Shown in pieces: positions 1 through 6,642 of a stretch of 12,942 nucleotides of DNA. Source of the DNA: CAYNEI01 sp964396185. GTDB taxonomy: Archaea > Thermoplasmatota > SW-10-69-26. Under the pieces are notes generated by a model that worked only from the letters and a program-made list of their open reading frames with translations, was not told the origin of the DNA and ran no database searches. Within the stretch, counting starts at the first letter, position 1; each line of letters begins with the position of its first letter. Both the position numbers and the translations under genes were made by a program. The stretch is from NCBI GenBank assembly GCA_964396185.1, contig CAYNEI010000064.1, positions 1-12,942 of the forward strand, read 5' to 3'.

Positions 1-60
1 GGTTCGAAAGGCCCTTGATCAGCGGCTCGGATAGGACCGCCGGACGTCCTCTTCGAAGGC
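1..60. other. Left-edge non-coding stretch
   Basis: These 60 bases lie past the stop codon of the first minus-strand gene. On the plus strand one frame reads VRKALDQRLG and then stops at 32-34, which could be the last codons of a gene entering from the left, but ten codons are too few to judge. I see no promoter, RNA gene or convincing terminator here. Confidence 0.3.
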
Positions 61-1947
61 TCACCCCCCCACACCCTCCGGCAAGAAGGGCTGAGGCGGG
101 TAGTCCAACACCGGCCCCTCACCGCCCAGCGTGCCCTCGGCGATGGGGAGGACCACGTGGCTGGCCTCAGCATCGGTCCCACCGTGGACCGTGACCAGTG
201 GGTAGTAGGGCTGAGCCTGGTTGAGATCCCAGCCATCCCCCGAGATCACCACGGCCAGGCGCTCCCCAGAGGCCAGCGTCCAGGCCTCGTTGTAGATGTC
301 GACCCGCACCGGTGCGGGCTGGCCGACCGGGAAGTCGGTCCCCTGGTAGCTCCCGTCGTGGAAACGCAGATCAGCAGCCCCGCTGGCCATGTGGGTGAAG
401 CCCTGGGGCTGGTCCTCGCAGCTTCCGTCTGCGTCCACGGCGAAGAGGTCGACGGTGACCAGCCCGCCAGGCAGGGAGCTCTCGATCTGCAGGTAGGCCA
501 TCGGGTTGCCGGCCAGGCGGACAGCCTGGTCGACAGGCTCGCTCAGGAAGGCCAGGGCGGTGGTGGGTGTGTCGGCTGGTAGCGCGTCGCGGCAGATCCA
601 GGGCGGGCCGGTTAGGTCCGGGAGTGTGCTGAACGTGGAGGCCCCCTGGCTGGGTGCCGTGGCCAGCGAGCCGGCTGGGGCGAGGTAGAGCACCTCGTCG
701 CTCGCTTCAGCGGGTGGCCAGGCATGCGTCTCATGCCAGGCCTCGTCATCATCCTGGTAGTGCACGGTGCCCACGTGGAGCTCGTCGGGCTCACCCTGGC
801 CCTTGAGCCAGTAGTCCAGCCAGGGCACCAGGGTGTGCTCGTGCCAGTCGGCCCCGAAGGGTGCGTTCTCCAGGAGGTCCGGGGGTGGGGGTAGGTCGTG
901 GCCCCACTGGCCCAGGATCATGCGCTTGGGCGTGTCGGCTGGCAGGCTCTGCCAGATGTCATCCTCCTGGAACGCGTGGCCGGTGTCGTCGTTGAGGCCG
1001 TGGCTCACCAGCACCGAGGTGGTCACGTTGGGCAGGCTGGTGATCAGCCGGCGCTCGTCCCAGAAGGGACCGTCGCGCAAGTCGGTGAACTGACCCTTGG
1101 CGGTCTCGGCCACCACGCTGGCCACCTCAGGACAGAGGCGCTCGGGGTAGTGGGGCAGGTGCTCGGCGGTGGCGTGCTGCGGCCCCCCGCCCAGTGGTGG
1201 GATGAAGTTGAGGCTGGCGGTGAACCCGGCGTTGAAGCCGCCGCTGATCCAGGATGGGGCTCCCTGGGGCGAGTAGGAGAAGGTGTACGGGTCGGTGACC
1301 ACCCCGCTGGCCACGATGGTCTTGAGCGCCTCGGGCTGGTGGATGGCGGCTTGCCAGGGGGTCCAGCCGTGGTAGCTGTGGCCGTACATCGCCACGTGCC
1401 CGTTGCTCCAGGGCTGCTCGGCCAGCCACTCGACGAGGTGGACCTGGTCCCGCTGCTCGGTGGGGCCGCCGAAGTCGAAGCACCCGCCCGAGTTGCCCGT
1501 GCCGCGCACGTTGACGATGGCCACAGCGAACCCGTTCTCCACCAGGATGCTCGGGTCGACGCGGTAGCCCCCCTCGTAGATGAACTCTGTGTCGCTGGAC
1601 TCCATGCAGAGCACGCCCCCCAGCAACGCGTTGAACGCACAGCCCCCGGTGTACGGTTGGCTCCAGAGCACGACGGGCGCGGCGACGTCGTCGGGCAATT
1701 CCGGGAGGTAGAGGGTCGTCTCCAGGGGGGTGGCGTCGAAGCTCTCGATGGGATCAGTGAGGACCTTGCCCAGCTCGAAGGGGCCGGTCAGCCCAGCCGG
1801 CCAACCCTCATCCCCGTCGGGGAAGGGGTGTTGGTCCAGGCCAGGGGCCTGGGAGGGCTGGAGCGTCTCTCCGTTCTCGGCACCGATGCAACCCATCAGC
1901 AGGGGAGCGATGAGTAGCACGGCTGCCAGCAAGCCTCGGCGGACCAT
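61..1947 (-). CDS. Exported lipoprotein hydrolase, CocE/X-Pro dipeptidyl-peptidase (S15) class
   Basis: The 628-residue product begins with MVRRGLLAAVLLIAPLLMGC, a lipoprotein signal ending in the lipobox LMGC, so Cys20 is the likely lipid-anchored first residue of a protein held outside the membrane. An alpha/beta-hydrolase core follows: an oxyanion-type segment (NVRGTGNSGG, about 146-155), the nucleophile elbow GHSYHG with Ser191, a probable acid in SHGLND (Asp320), and a probable catalytic His350 in GQWGH. The C-terminal ~200 residues look like the jelly-roll domain of this class (PVRVDIYNEAWTLASGERL and following). Family members cleave X-Pro peptides or hydrolyse esters and acylated antibiotics; the substrate here cannot be read from sequence. 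Several cysteines (103, 114, 156, 272) could form disulfides outside the cell. The frame stays open far upstream, but that part is antisense to the neighbouring VOC gene; the signal peptide fixes the start at 1947. It diverges from the VOC gene across 93 bp. Confidence 0.88.
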   Translation of the reverse strand: MVRRGLLAAVLLIAPLLMGCIGAENGETLQPSQAPGLDQHPFPDGDEGWPAGLTGPFELGKVLTDPIESFDATPLETTLYLPELPDDVAAPVVLWSQPYTGGCAFNALLGGVLCMESSDTEFIYEGGYRVDPSILVENGFAVAIVNVRGTGNSGGCFDFGGPTEQRDQVHLVEWLAEQPWSNGHVAMYGHSYHGWTPWQAAIHQPEALKTIVASGVVTDPYTFSYSPQGAPSWISGGFNAGFTASLNFIPPLGGGPQHATAEHLPHYPERLCPEVASVVAETAKGQFTDLRDGPFWDERRLITSLPNVTTSVLVSHGLNDDTGHAFQEDDIWQSLPADTPKRMILGQWGHDLPPPPDLLENAPFGADWHEHTLVPWLDYWLKGQGEPDELHVGTVHYQDDDEAWHETHAWPPAEASDEVLYLAPAGSLATAPSQGASTFSTLPDLTGPPWICRDALPADTPTTALAFLSEPVDQAVRLAGNPMAYLQIESSLPGGLVTVDLFAVDADGSCEDQPQGFTHMASGAADLRFHDGSYQGTDFPVGQPAPVRVDIYNEAWTLASGERLAVVISGDGWDLNQAQPYYPLVTVHGGTDAEASHVVLPIAEGTLGGEGPVLDYPPQPFLPEGVGG

Positions 1948-2040
1948 GAGGGCCAGTGGACCCGGGGGGTCAAGAAGGTTCGCTCTCGCTCGCCCTCTGT
2001 TGGCGGACCCTTGAAACCCACCCCTGCCCTTCTGCTCTCC
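1948..2040. promoter_or_regulatory. Divergent promoter region between lipoprotein hydrolase and VOC gene
   Basis: This 93-bp gap must hold both promoters. On the plus strand TTGAAA (2011-2016) is centred 27.5 nt before the ATG at 2041, a plausible degenerate TATA box giving a leaderless message. On the minus strand the best candidate is the weak TTCTTG (plus-strand 1971-1976), about 26 nt from the ATG at 1947. The hexamer GGACCC occurs at 1958-1963 and at 2005-2010, and the first copy forms a small inverted repeat with GGGTC at 1967-1971. Whether this is a regulator site is unknown. Confidence 0.45.
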
Positions 2041-2892
2041 ATGGCCCCGAGCCACGCCCAGCTCCCACCCGGCTCTCGACCCACCGGCCTCACCCTGCGT
2101 GTGGGGGATCTGGACGCCATGCTGGGCTTCTACCGGGACCTCCTCGGCCTCGAGCTCCTGGGCACCGAGGATCGACGCGCCAAGCTGGCGCCAGGCCAGC
2201 GCGCCTTCGAGCTCCAGCTCATCGAGGACGCTGATGCGCCAACGCGCCCCCGACCCAGCGTGGGCCTCTACCACTGGGCGCTGCTCCTGCCCGAGCGAGC
2301 CAGCCTGGCCCGCATCGTGCGCCGGCTCATGGATGCCGGGACCCGCTTCCAGGGGTTCGCGGACCACGGCGTCTCGGAGGCCGCGTACCTCGCCGACCCC
2401 GAGGGCAACGGCGTCGAGCTCTACCGAGACCGGGCACCCGAGACGTGGCCCCGAGCCGGCGCCGAGATCGCCATGATCACCGAGCCCCTGGATCTCGACG
2501 GGTTGCTCGCGGCGGCCAGTGAGCCGGCTCCCCTGGACGCCGGGACCCGGCTTGGTCACATCCACCTGCACGTTCCGGGCTTGGATGAGGCCGGGAGGTT
2601 CTACCGCGCCCTGGGCCTCAGGGTGACGCAATCCAGCTACCCCGGAGCGCTGTTCCTGGCCGCCGGAGACTACCATCACCACGTGGGCCTCAACACGTGG
2701 GCGGGTGCTCGGCGCGCACCGCCCGACGCCCGGGGCTTGGTCGAGTGCGCCTGGACGATCCCAGAGGAGGGGTTCGAGGCGTGGCGGGAAGGCCTAGAGC
2801 CTAGCCTAGGGGGCGAGGATCGAGGGGGAGCTTGGGTGGCCCAGGATCCAGCCCGCATCAAGATGGTCTTCGCGCCGGAGCGCCATCCTTGA
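2041..2892 (+). CDS. Two-domain VOC protein, CatE-like (glyoxalase/extradiol dioxygenase superfamily)
   Basis: The 283-residue cytoplasmic protein has two vicinal-oxygen-chelate modules (about 14-130 and 170-280). Module 1 shows VGDLDAMLGFYRDLLGLELL, GLYHWALLLP (His78), DHGVSEAAYLADPEGNGVEL and Glu126; module 2 shows LGHIHLHV (His173), FYRALGLRV and GDYHHHVGLNTW (His212). These strings are typical of Bacillus CatE-like proteins, in which two His and one Glu bind a divalent metal, so His173, His212 and Glu126 are the likely ligands. The family includes catechol 2,3-dioxygenases, but many members have unknown substrates, so a specific reaction is not assigned. ATG 2041 is chosen because it begins just before the first VOC strand and has TTGAAA 27.5 nt upstream; a TTG at 2011 is in frame but lies inside that promoter element. 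The next gene starts 47 nt downstream with its own promoter. Confidence 0.85.
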   Translation: MAPSHAQLPPGSRPTGLTLRVGDLDAMLGFYRDLLGLELLGTEDRRAKLAPGQRAFELQLIEDADAPTRPRPSVGLYHWALLLPERASLARIVRRLMDAGTRFQGFADHGVSEAAYLADPEGNGVELYRDRAPETWPRAGAEIAMITEPLDLDGLLAAASEPAPLDAGTRLGHIHLHVPGLDEAGRFYRALGLRVTQSSYPGALFLAAGDYHHHVGLNTWAGARRAPPDARGLVECAWTIPEEGFEAWREGLEPSLGGEDRGGAWVAQDPARIKMVFAPERHP

Positions 2893-2903
2893 GGTTGCGG
2901 AGG

Positions 2904-2915
2904 CGAAACCATATT
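2904..2915 (+). promoter_or_regulatory. BRE/TATA promoter of the FHA-winged-helix gene
   Basis: A purine-rich BRE-like CGAAAC (2904-2909) runs directly into CATATT (2910-2915). The TATA-like hexamer is centred 27.5 nt before the ATG at 2940, so transcription should start at or next to the start codon. There is no Shine-Dalgarno sequence between. This promoter also fixes the start at 2940 rather than at an in-frame codon at 2832 inside the preceding gene. Confidence 0.6.
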
Positions 2916-2939
2916 GGCCACCCTACCTTTCCACTCCAC

Positions 2940-3674
2940 ATGGGCGCTGACCTCCTCGATCCTGTTGACGATGCTGAACGGTTGGGCGAGGCGCTCGACG
3001 CCCTCTCATACCCGAACCGTCTCGAGCTGCTCGCGATGCTCCGCGTCCCTCGAGCCGTGGACGAGATCCATCTCAAGCCAGCCCGCGACCGCGAGGGATC
3101 CAACCCGGACAGGCCGCTGACCCGTCAAGCGGTGCGCCACCACCTGGGCAAGCTGGAGGAGGCCGGCCTCGTCCGACGTCAGCTCACGCGCGACGAGAAC
3201 GGCCGCGAGCGCCAGACCTTCGTGGCCGACGAGTCGCGCGTCTATGCTGTGGCCGAAGCGATCCGGCGCATGGCCAAGCACAGCTCGGATGTGGACCTCG
3301 ACCCGCTGGCCACCCAGGAGCTCTCCCCAACGGATGAGGGAGGCTGGCCGCCGGGCGCCCGGGTCGTCATCGCCCACGGTGCCTGCGAGAAGCGCGTCAT
3401 CCCGCTGCGCCAGCGGGATGTGGAGCCGCCGCGCGGCTGGATCATCGGGCGAAGCGCGAGCGCTCAGATCACGTTGGAGTACGACCCGTTCGTCTCTGGA
3501 CAGAACGCTGAGATCCTGGCCGGCGAGGATGGGTACGAGCTCCTCGACCTCCGGACCGCTCGCAACGGGACGTGGCTCAACGGGGAGCGGCTTCCGGCTG
3601 GCGGGAGCGCGAAACTCAACCACGGCGACGTCGTCGATGTGGGCTCTTCCACCCTCGTCTTCCACGAAGCCTGA
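2940..3674 (+). CDS. ArsR-like winged-helix regulator fused to a C-terminal FHA domain
   Basis: The 244-residue protein has an N-terminal winged helix (about 12-105: ALDALSYPNRLELLAMLR, then a recognition region LTRQAVRHHLGKLEEAGLVRR and a basic wing with RENGRE-like residues), a Thr/Ser/acidic linker (about 114-138, with TQELSPTDE), and an FHA domain (about 140-244). FHA landmarks are WIIGRSASAQ (Arg171, Ser172), VSGQNAEI (Ser186) and RNGTWLNGERL (Asn209). FHA domains bind phosphothreonine, so DNA binding could be coupled to Ser/Thr phosphorylation. The His usual in the FHA SxxH motif is Asn189 here. The gene is convergent with a Hanks-type kinase 171 bp away, a likely functional partner. 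Mycobacterial EmbR, an FHA-containing regulator phosphorylated by PknH, is a functional analogue, not a homologue. No metal-binding cysteines accompany the ArsR-like fold. Fold assignment is confident; targets are unknown. Confidence 0.88.
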   Translation: MGADLLDPVDDAERLGEALDALSYPNRLELLAMLRVPRAVDEIHLKPARDREGSNPDRPLTRQAVRHHLGKLEEAGLVRRQLTRDENGRERQTFVADESRVYAVAEAIRRMAKHSSDVDLDPLATQELSPTDEGGWPPGARVVIAHGACEKRVIPLRQRDVEPPRGWIIGRSASAQITLEYDPFVSGQNAEILAGEDGYELLDLRTARNGTWLNGERLPAGGSAKLNHGDVVDVGSSTLVFHEA

Positions 3675-3845
3675 GCGCGTCCCAGGCCGGCAAATCGGTC
3701 CTTCATGACGCAAACGGATGTTGGCGCGAGGAAGAGCTCGTCTGCATGCTCTTTTGACCAGGTTGCTCGCTGTCGCCCTAGGCAGCGGACCTCTGCGGCT
3801 GGACTCGGTGCCGGAAGTCCTCCCTCTGAACCACCCCCTTGCGGG
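3675..3845. other. Convergent intergenic region between FHA regulator and kinase
   Basis: This 171-bp stretch separates two convergent stop codons. The only terminator-like element is a short T run, TTTT at 3752-3755, following the plus-strand gene. I checked both strands for a tRNA and found no T-loop consensus. Reading frames crossing it are shadows of the kinase gene. Nothing else is supported. Confidence 0.4.
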
Positions 3846-6113
3846 TCAGATCCCCGCCCGGTCCGTCCGAGGTACGTTTTCGACCTCTCGCTCCGGGTCC
3901 GCTGCCGCCTCCCTTTCCTCAGCGAACTCCTCTTGTCCCTGGCGGCTCTCTTCGACCGCCTCGATCAAGGCCTCGCGCAGTTCGCCAGCGCTCTGGAAAC
4001 GCTCGCTCGGTCGCTTGGCAAGCGATCGCTCGCACACGTCGGCAGTCGGCCCGGTGGGTCTGTCCGGTGGGCGCTCCACGATTGCTCGAGCCAGCTCTTC
4101 GTAACTCCGAGGCTGGCCGCCGAGGTAGTGCTTGCCGTGGGCGAGCTCGAAGAGGATCGCGCCGACGCTGTAGAGATCGCTGGCTGGCGTTGCTTGCTGA
4201 CCGAGGATCACTTCGGGCGCCATGAAGGCCAGGGTGCCTGCACGGGTCCGGCCGGCGAGCTCCAGGGACTCGGTCTGGTCGGACTCCCAGAGGGTGGCCA
4301 GCCCGAGGTCGGCCAGCTTGGGTTCCCCAGATTCGGTAAGCAGGATGTTCGTCGGCTTGATGTCGCGGTGGAGCACGCCTTGACCGTGGAGGTGCGCGAG
4401 CCCTGCCAGCACGGCGCTCATGATGTTCACGGTCTCCCCCGGTGCAAGGGGGGCTCGGTCCTCGAGCAGGTCGGCCAGGGTCCCGCCGGTGACCGGTTCC
4501 ATCACAAGGAACGGTCGACCTTCGTGGAGGCCGACGTCGTGGACGGCCACGATGTTCGGGTGGTCGATGCGGGCTGCGACCCGCGCCTCGCGCAACAGGG
4601 TGCGACCCGCCCGGCCGAGATCGCCCTCGAGGGGGTCGAGCATCTTGAGGGCCACGGGTTGAGAGGTGCGCTCGTCGATGGCGTAGACGACTTGGGAACG
4701 AGATCCCTTCCCGAGCACCCGCTCCACCGTGTACCGGTCCGCGACGCGCGAGCCCGCGGTGGGCAACGTTCCCACAGCCGAACCGACGACGCTGTCGCTC
4801 ACGATCCGGCTGAGCAGCGCGTGTTCGTTGGCCGTGATGCCGAGATGCTCGCGCAGCTTCTCGAGCTCCTCGGCTGAGCGAGCGCCCCCCTCGCGCACCT
4901 GCAGCAGAGCAGCCTCGTAGATCTCGAGGTTGCGCTGCTCGCTGGCGGGTGAGGAGCGCTCCGTGGCGCGGAACGCGCGCAGCCCATCGATGGCCGAGGG
5001 CCATCGGTGGACGAGGACAGCCAGGCCACCCAGGATAAGGATCTGGAGGGCAGCGAACGCTACCAGCGTGGAGCCGGTGACCAAGGCGACCCCCTGGACG
5101 ATGACGCTGCCGGAGAGAACCGCGATGGCGATGAGCCCAGCTGCGCCGATCCGGTACGCCCAGGGGCGTTCGAGGCTGAACAGCTCGTAGCGCAGGATCG
5201 CGTACACGAGCAGGGCCACGGCCCCCAGCCGCAGCAGGCCGAGGGTGACGATGGGTTCGATGGTGGCCACCGCCTGGGTGGTCCCCGCCACCAGGCCCAG
5301 CAGCACCGAGAGCGTGACTGCTCCAGCCAGCCAGGGCGTCGGCTCGCGTCCCTCGTGTCGATCACGCAACCTGTCACGCAGGAGGAGCAACGCGAGGCCA
5401 GCCAGCACGCCGGCCCCCGTGGCCGCGTAGATGCCGGCCGTCCATCCCTGCGTGGCCACGGACCCGTCGATGAACGCGGCGGTGGCGTCCATGAAGGGGG
5501 ATGCCGAGAGCACCAGCGTCTCCCCACCTTCGAACCCAAGGTAGAGGGTGAGCGCGGCGAGGATCGCACCGGCTCGCTTGCCAGCCACGCCTGAGCGGCT
5601 GGTCCCCGTGACCTCGTGGATGCGCAGGGCCGCAACGGTCATGGTCCCGAAGAACAGGGCGAAGAAGAACGGGTAGGCTGGCCCCCAGTTCGAGACCAGG
5701 TAGCCGCTCTCGGGCACGATGCCCGCGAACATCCACGTTGGCTCGAAGACCATGATGACGCCGCCGATGATCGCCGGGGTGACCAACGGGACGACGAAGG
5801 AGGGCCGCTGCCAATCCAGCCGCCGGGTCCCGGGGTAGGTGAGGGCGACGTAGGCCAACGGGAGATACGCCACGGCGAGCAGCGCTGCGCTGGCGAGCAG
5901 AAGACGGCGGGCCTGGGCTGCATCCCCGAAGAGCAGGCCGTAGGCGGCTAAGTTCCCCGTGAGGATGACAGGGCCCCAGAGCGCCAGGAACATGCCGAAG
6001 CCTGCGGCGAACCGGCGTGGTGGCCGGACGCTCAGGAGCAGGATCCCGAGCACCAGGATCACCACGCCAGAGGCGATGTTGGCGATCACCGCAAGCTCAA
6101 GCAATCCTGTCAC
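3846..6113 (-). CDS. Polytopic membrane Ser/Thr protein kinase (Hanks type)
   Basis: From GTG 6113 the product is 755 residues; positions here follow that start. About eleven hydrophobic spans fill residues 4-370, the first half resembling the 7TM sensor region of some histidine kinases. A charged helical linker (about 382-445, with LEKLREHLGITANEH) precedes a full kinase domain (about 461-725): glycine loop LGKGSRSQV, VALK Lys490, helix-C Glu509 in LLREAR, catalytic HRDIKPTNIL (Asp584), DLG in place of DFG (Asp602), GTLAFMAPEV and SDLYSVG (Asp646). All catalytic residues are present, so it should be active in the cytoplasm; the third glycine of the loop is Ser. The tail is very acidic. A TTG at 6140 is also in frame, but TACTTG (plus-strand 6138-6143) is centred 27.5 nt before 6113 and covers that TTG, so the GTG is preferred. 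The membrane half probably senses a signal; which one is unknown. Confidence 0.9.
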   Translation of the reverse strand: MTGLLELAVIANIASGVVILVLGILLLSVRPPRRFAAGFGMFLALWGPVILTGNLAAYGLLFGDAAQARRLLLASAALLAVAYLPLAYVALTYPGTRRLDWQRPSFVVPLVTPAIIGGVIMVFEPTWMFAGIVPESGYLVSNWGPAYPFFFALFFGTMTVAALRIHEVTGTSRSGVAGKRAGAILAALTLYLGFEGGETLVLSASPFMDATAAFIDGSVATQGWTAGIYAATGAGVLAGLALLLLRDRLRDRHEGREPTPWLAGAVTLSVLLGLVAGTTQAVATIEPIVTLGLLRLGAVALLVYAILRYELFSLERPWAYRIGAAGLIAIAVLSGSVIVQGVALVTGSTLVAFAALQILILGGLAVLVHRWPSAIDGLRAFRATERSSPASEQRNLEIYEAALLQVREGGARSAEELEKLREHLGITANEHALLSRIVSDSVVGSAVGTLPTAGSRVADRYTVERVLGKGSRSQVVYAIDERTSQPVALKMLDPLEGDLGRAGRTLLREARVAARIDHPNIVAVHDVGLHEGRPFLVMEPVTGGTLADLLEDRAPLAPGETVNIMSAVLAGLAHLHGQGVLHRDIKPTNILLTESGEPKLADLGLATLWESDQTESLELAGRTRAGTLAFMAPEVILGQQATPASDLYSVGAILFELAHGKHYLGGQPRSYEELARAIVERPPDRPTGPTADVCERSLAKRPSERFQSAGELREALIEAVEESRQGQEEFAEEREAAADPEREVENVPRTDRAGI

Positions 6114-6137
6114 GCGCCAACCAAAGCACTGGTGGGC

Positions 6138-6143
6138 CAAGTA
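6138..6143 (-). promoter_or_regulatory. TATA-like element of the kinase gene
   Basis: Read on the minus strand this is TACTTG, centred 27.5 nt before the GTG at 6113, the same spacing as at other genes in the window. It would give a leaderless kinase message. A GAGGAGG string further upstream is too far from either start codon to act as a clear ribosome site. Confidence 0.45.
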
Positions 6144-6186
6144 CCTACGGGCGCCTCCTCACCCTGGGCACGGTCTCGTGATACCC

Positions 6187-6204
6187 GACGGTGGGTCCGC
6201 CGTC
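6187..6204 (-). terminator. Hairpin directly after the 73-residue gene
   Basis: GACGG (6187-6191) and CCGTC (6200-6204) form a five-pair stem with an eight-base loop, ending one base before the stop codon of the small minus-strand gene. No T run follows, which archaeal terminators usually need, so it may instead protect the 3' end or be chance in GC-rich DNA. Confidence 0.25.
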
Positions 6205-6426
6205 TCAGTGGCGAAGGCGTTGGCCCAGCGCCAAGCCGACCAGCGCGAAGGGCAGCAGCTCAGCGATTACGCCCAGGGCAGGGATGTCGTCCCCCCCCAG
6301 TGCATCAGGCGCGTGCTCGGAGAGCAACTCCTCGCACATGGGTTGGCACGGCGGCTGGGCAGCCACCGAGCTGGAGAACCCGAGCGCGAGCGCAGAGACG
6401 GCCAGGATCCAGAGTGTCATGCGCAT
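6205..6426 (-). CDS. 73-residue exported/membrane microprotein, unknown function
   Basis: I do not recognise this protein. It starts MRMTLWILAVSALALGFSSS with a likely signal peptide ending near VAA (about residue 23). A short external segment with a CxxxC pair (Cys27, Cys31: PPCQPMCEE) and acidic residues follows, then a hydrophobic span (about 49-67) and a basic end GQRLRH. This suggests a small protein anchored by its C-terminal helix, with the cysteines outside. The ATG at 6426 is supported by GGGGGAG (plus-strand 6437-6443) about ten bases upstream and by TACTTA (plus-strand 6455-6460) at about 31 nt; a second ATG at 6420 is possible. It lies 91 nt upstream of the kinase on the same strand, though the kinase seems to have its own promoter. 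It could be an accessory subunit of the kinase sensor, but that rests on position alone. A chance ORF is less likely given the promoter, signal peptide and span together. Confidence 0.65.
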   Translation of the reverse strand: MRMTLWILAVSALALGFSSSVAAQPPCQPMCEELLSEHAPDALGGDDIPALGVIAELLPFALVGLALGQRLRH

Positions 6427-6454
6427 AGGTCGCGCTCTCCCCCGGCACCTTGGC

Positions 6455-6460
6455 TAAGTA
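6455..6460 (-). promoter_or_regulatory. TATA-like element of the 73-residue gene
   Basis: On the minus strand this reads TACTTA and is centred 31.5 nt before the ATG at 6426. That predicts a very short leader of about four bases. It is nearly identical to the kinase element (GTACTT with GCC downstream in both). Confidence 0.4.
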
Positions 6461-6548
6461 CGTTGCGCTGGACACCGTGGAACTGATAAGGGGCAGCGCT
6501 GGCCGACTGGGTCTCGATAACAAGGTTGCGGTGAACCGTCGCCGCGAT

Positions 6549-6576
6549 GCGTGAGCTCAGGCCCGGGCCGTCACGC
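6549..6576. repeat. Inverted repeat with internal palindrome in a divergent intergenic region
   Basis: GCGTGA (6549-6554) and TCACGC (6571-6576) flank the ten-base palindrome GGCCCGGGCC (6560-6569). The repeat lies in the 245-bp gap (6427-6671) between the divergent microprotein and three-span membrane protein genes. It could be a regulator site, but the arms and inner palindrome do not share one centre and GC-rich DNA forms such pairs often. Confidence 0.3.
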
Positions 6577-6611
6577 TGCCGCTTACCAGGAGGGGCTGAG
6601 CCAACGCCTCC

Positions 6612-6642
6612 GCGGTCGTGGTCGGGGCGGATGTCCGACCGC
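6612..6642. promoter_or_regulatory. Operator-like inverted repeat abutting a TATA box
   Basis: GCGGTCG (6612-6618) and CGACCGC (6636-6642) are a perfect seven-base inverted repeat. A second pair, GGTCGG (6620-6625) and CCGACC (6635-6640), shares the right half. The right arm touches the TATA-like element at 6643-6648, that is, it occupies the BRE position, so a protein bound here would compete with or help TFB/TBP. The downstream operon encodes a winged-helix regulator, a natural candidate for autoregulation. Confidence 0.5.

Noticed and set aside
1..20. 3' end of a tRNA (GGTTCGAAAGG at the window start)
   Set aside because: The bases after the T-loop-like string do not pair with GG as a T stem would, and no acceptor end follows.
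898..1917. 339-residue plus-strand ORF
   Set aside because: It is antisense to the well-supported hydrolase gene, with composition typical of a GC-rich shadow frame and no recognisable motif.
1948..2682. Extension of the lipoprotein hydrolase frame to 2682, giving an 873-residue protein
   Set aside because: The extra 245 codons are antisense to the VOC gene, show low-complexity Gly/Ala/Arg/Glu composition, and would bury the lipoprotein signal peptide that clearly starts at 1947.
3705..4877. 390-residue plus-strand ORF
   Set aside because: It lies opposite the catalytic half of the kinase, has no motifs, promoter or ribosome site, and reads as a shadow frame.
6114..6140. TTG start of the kinase at 6140
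   Set aside because: The TTG lies within the TATA-like element TACTTG, which has the usual 27.5-nt spacing to the GTG at 6113.
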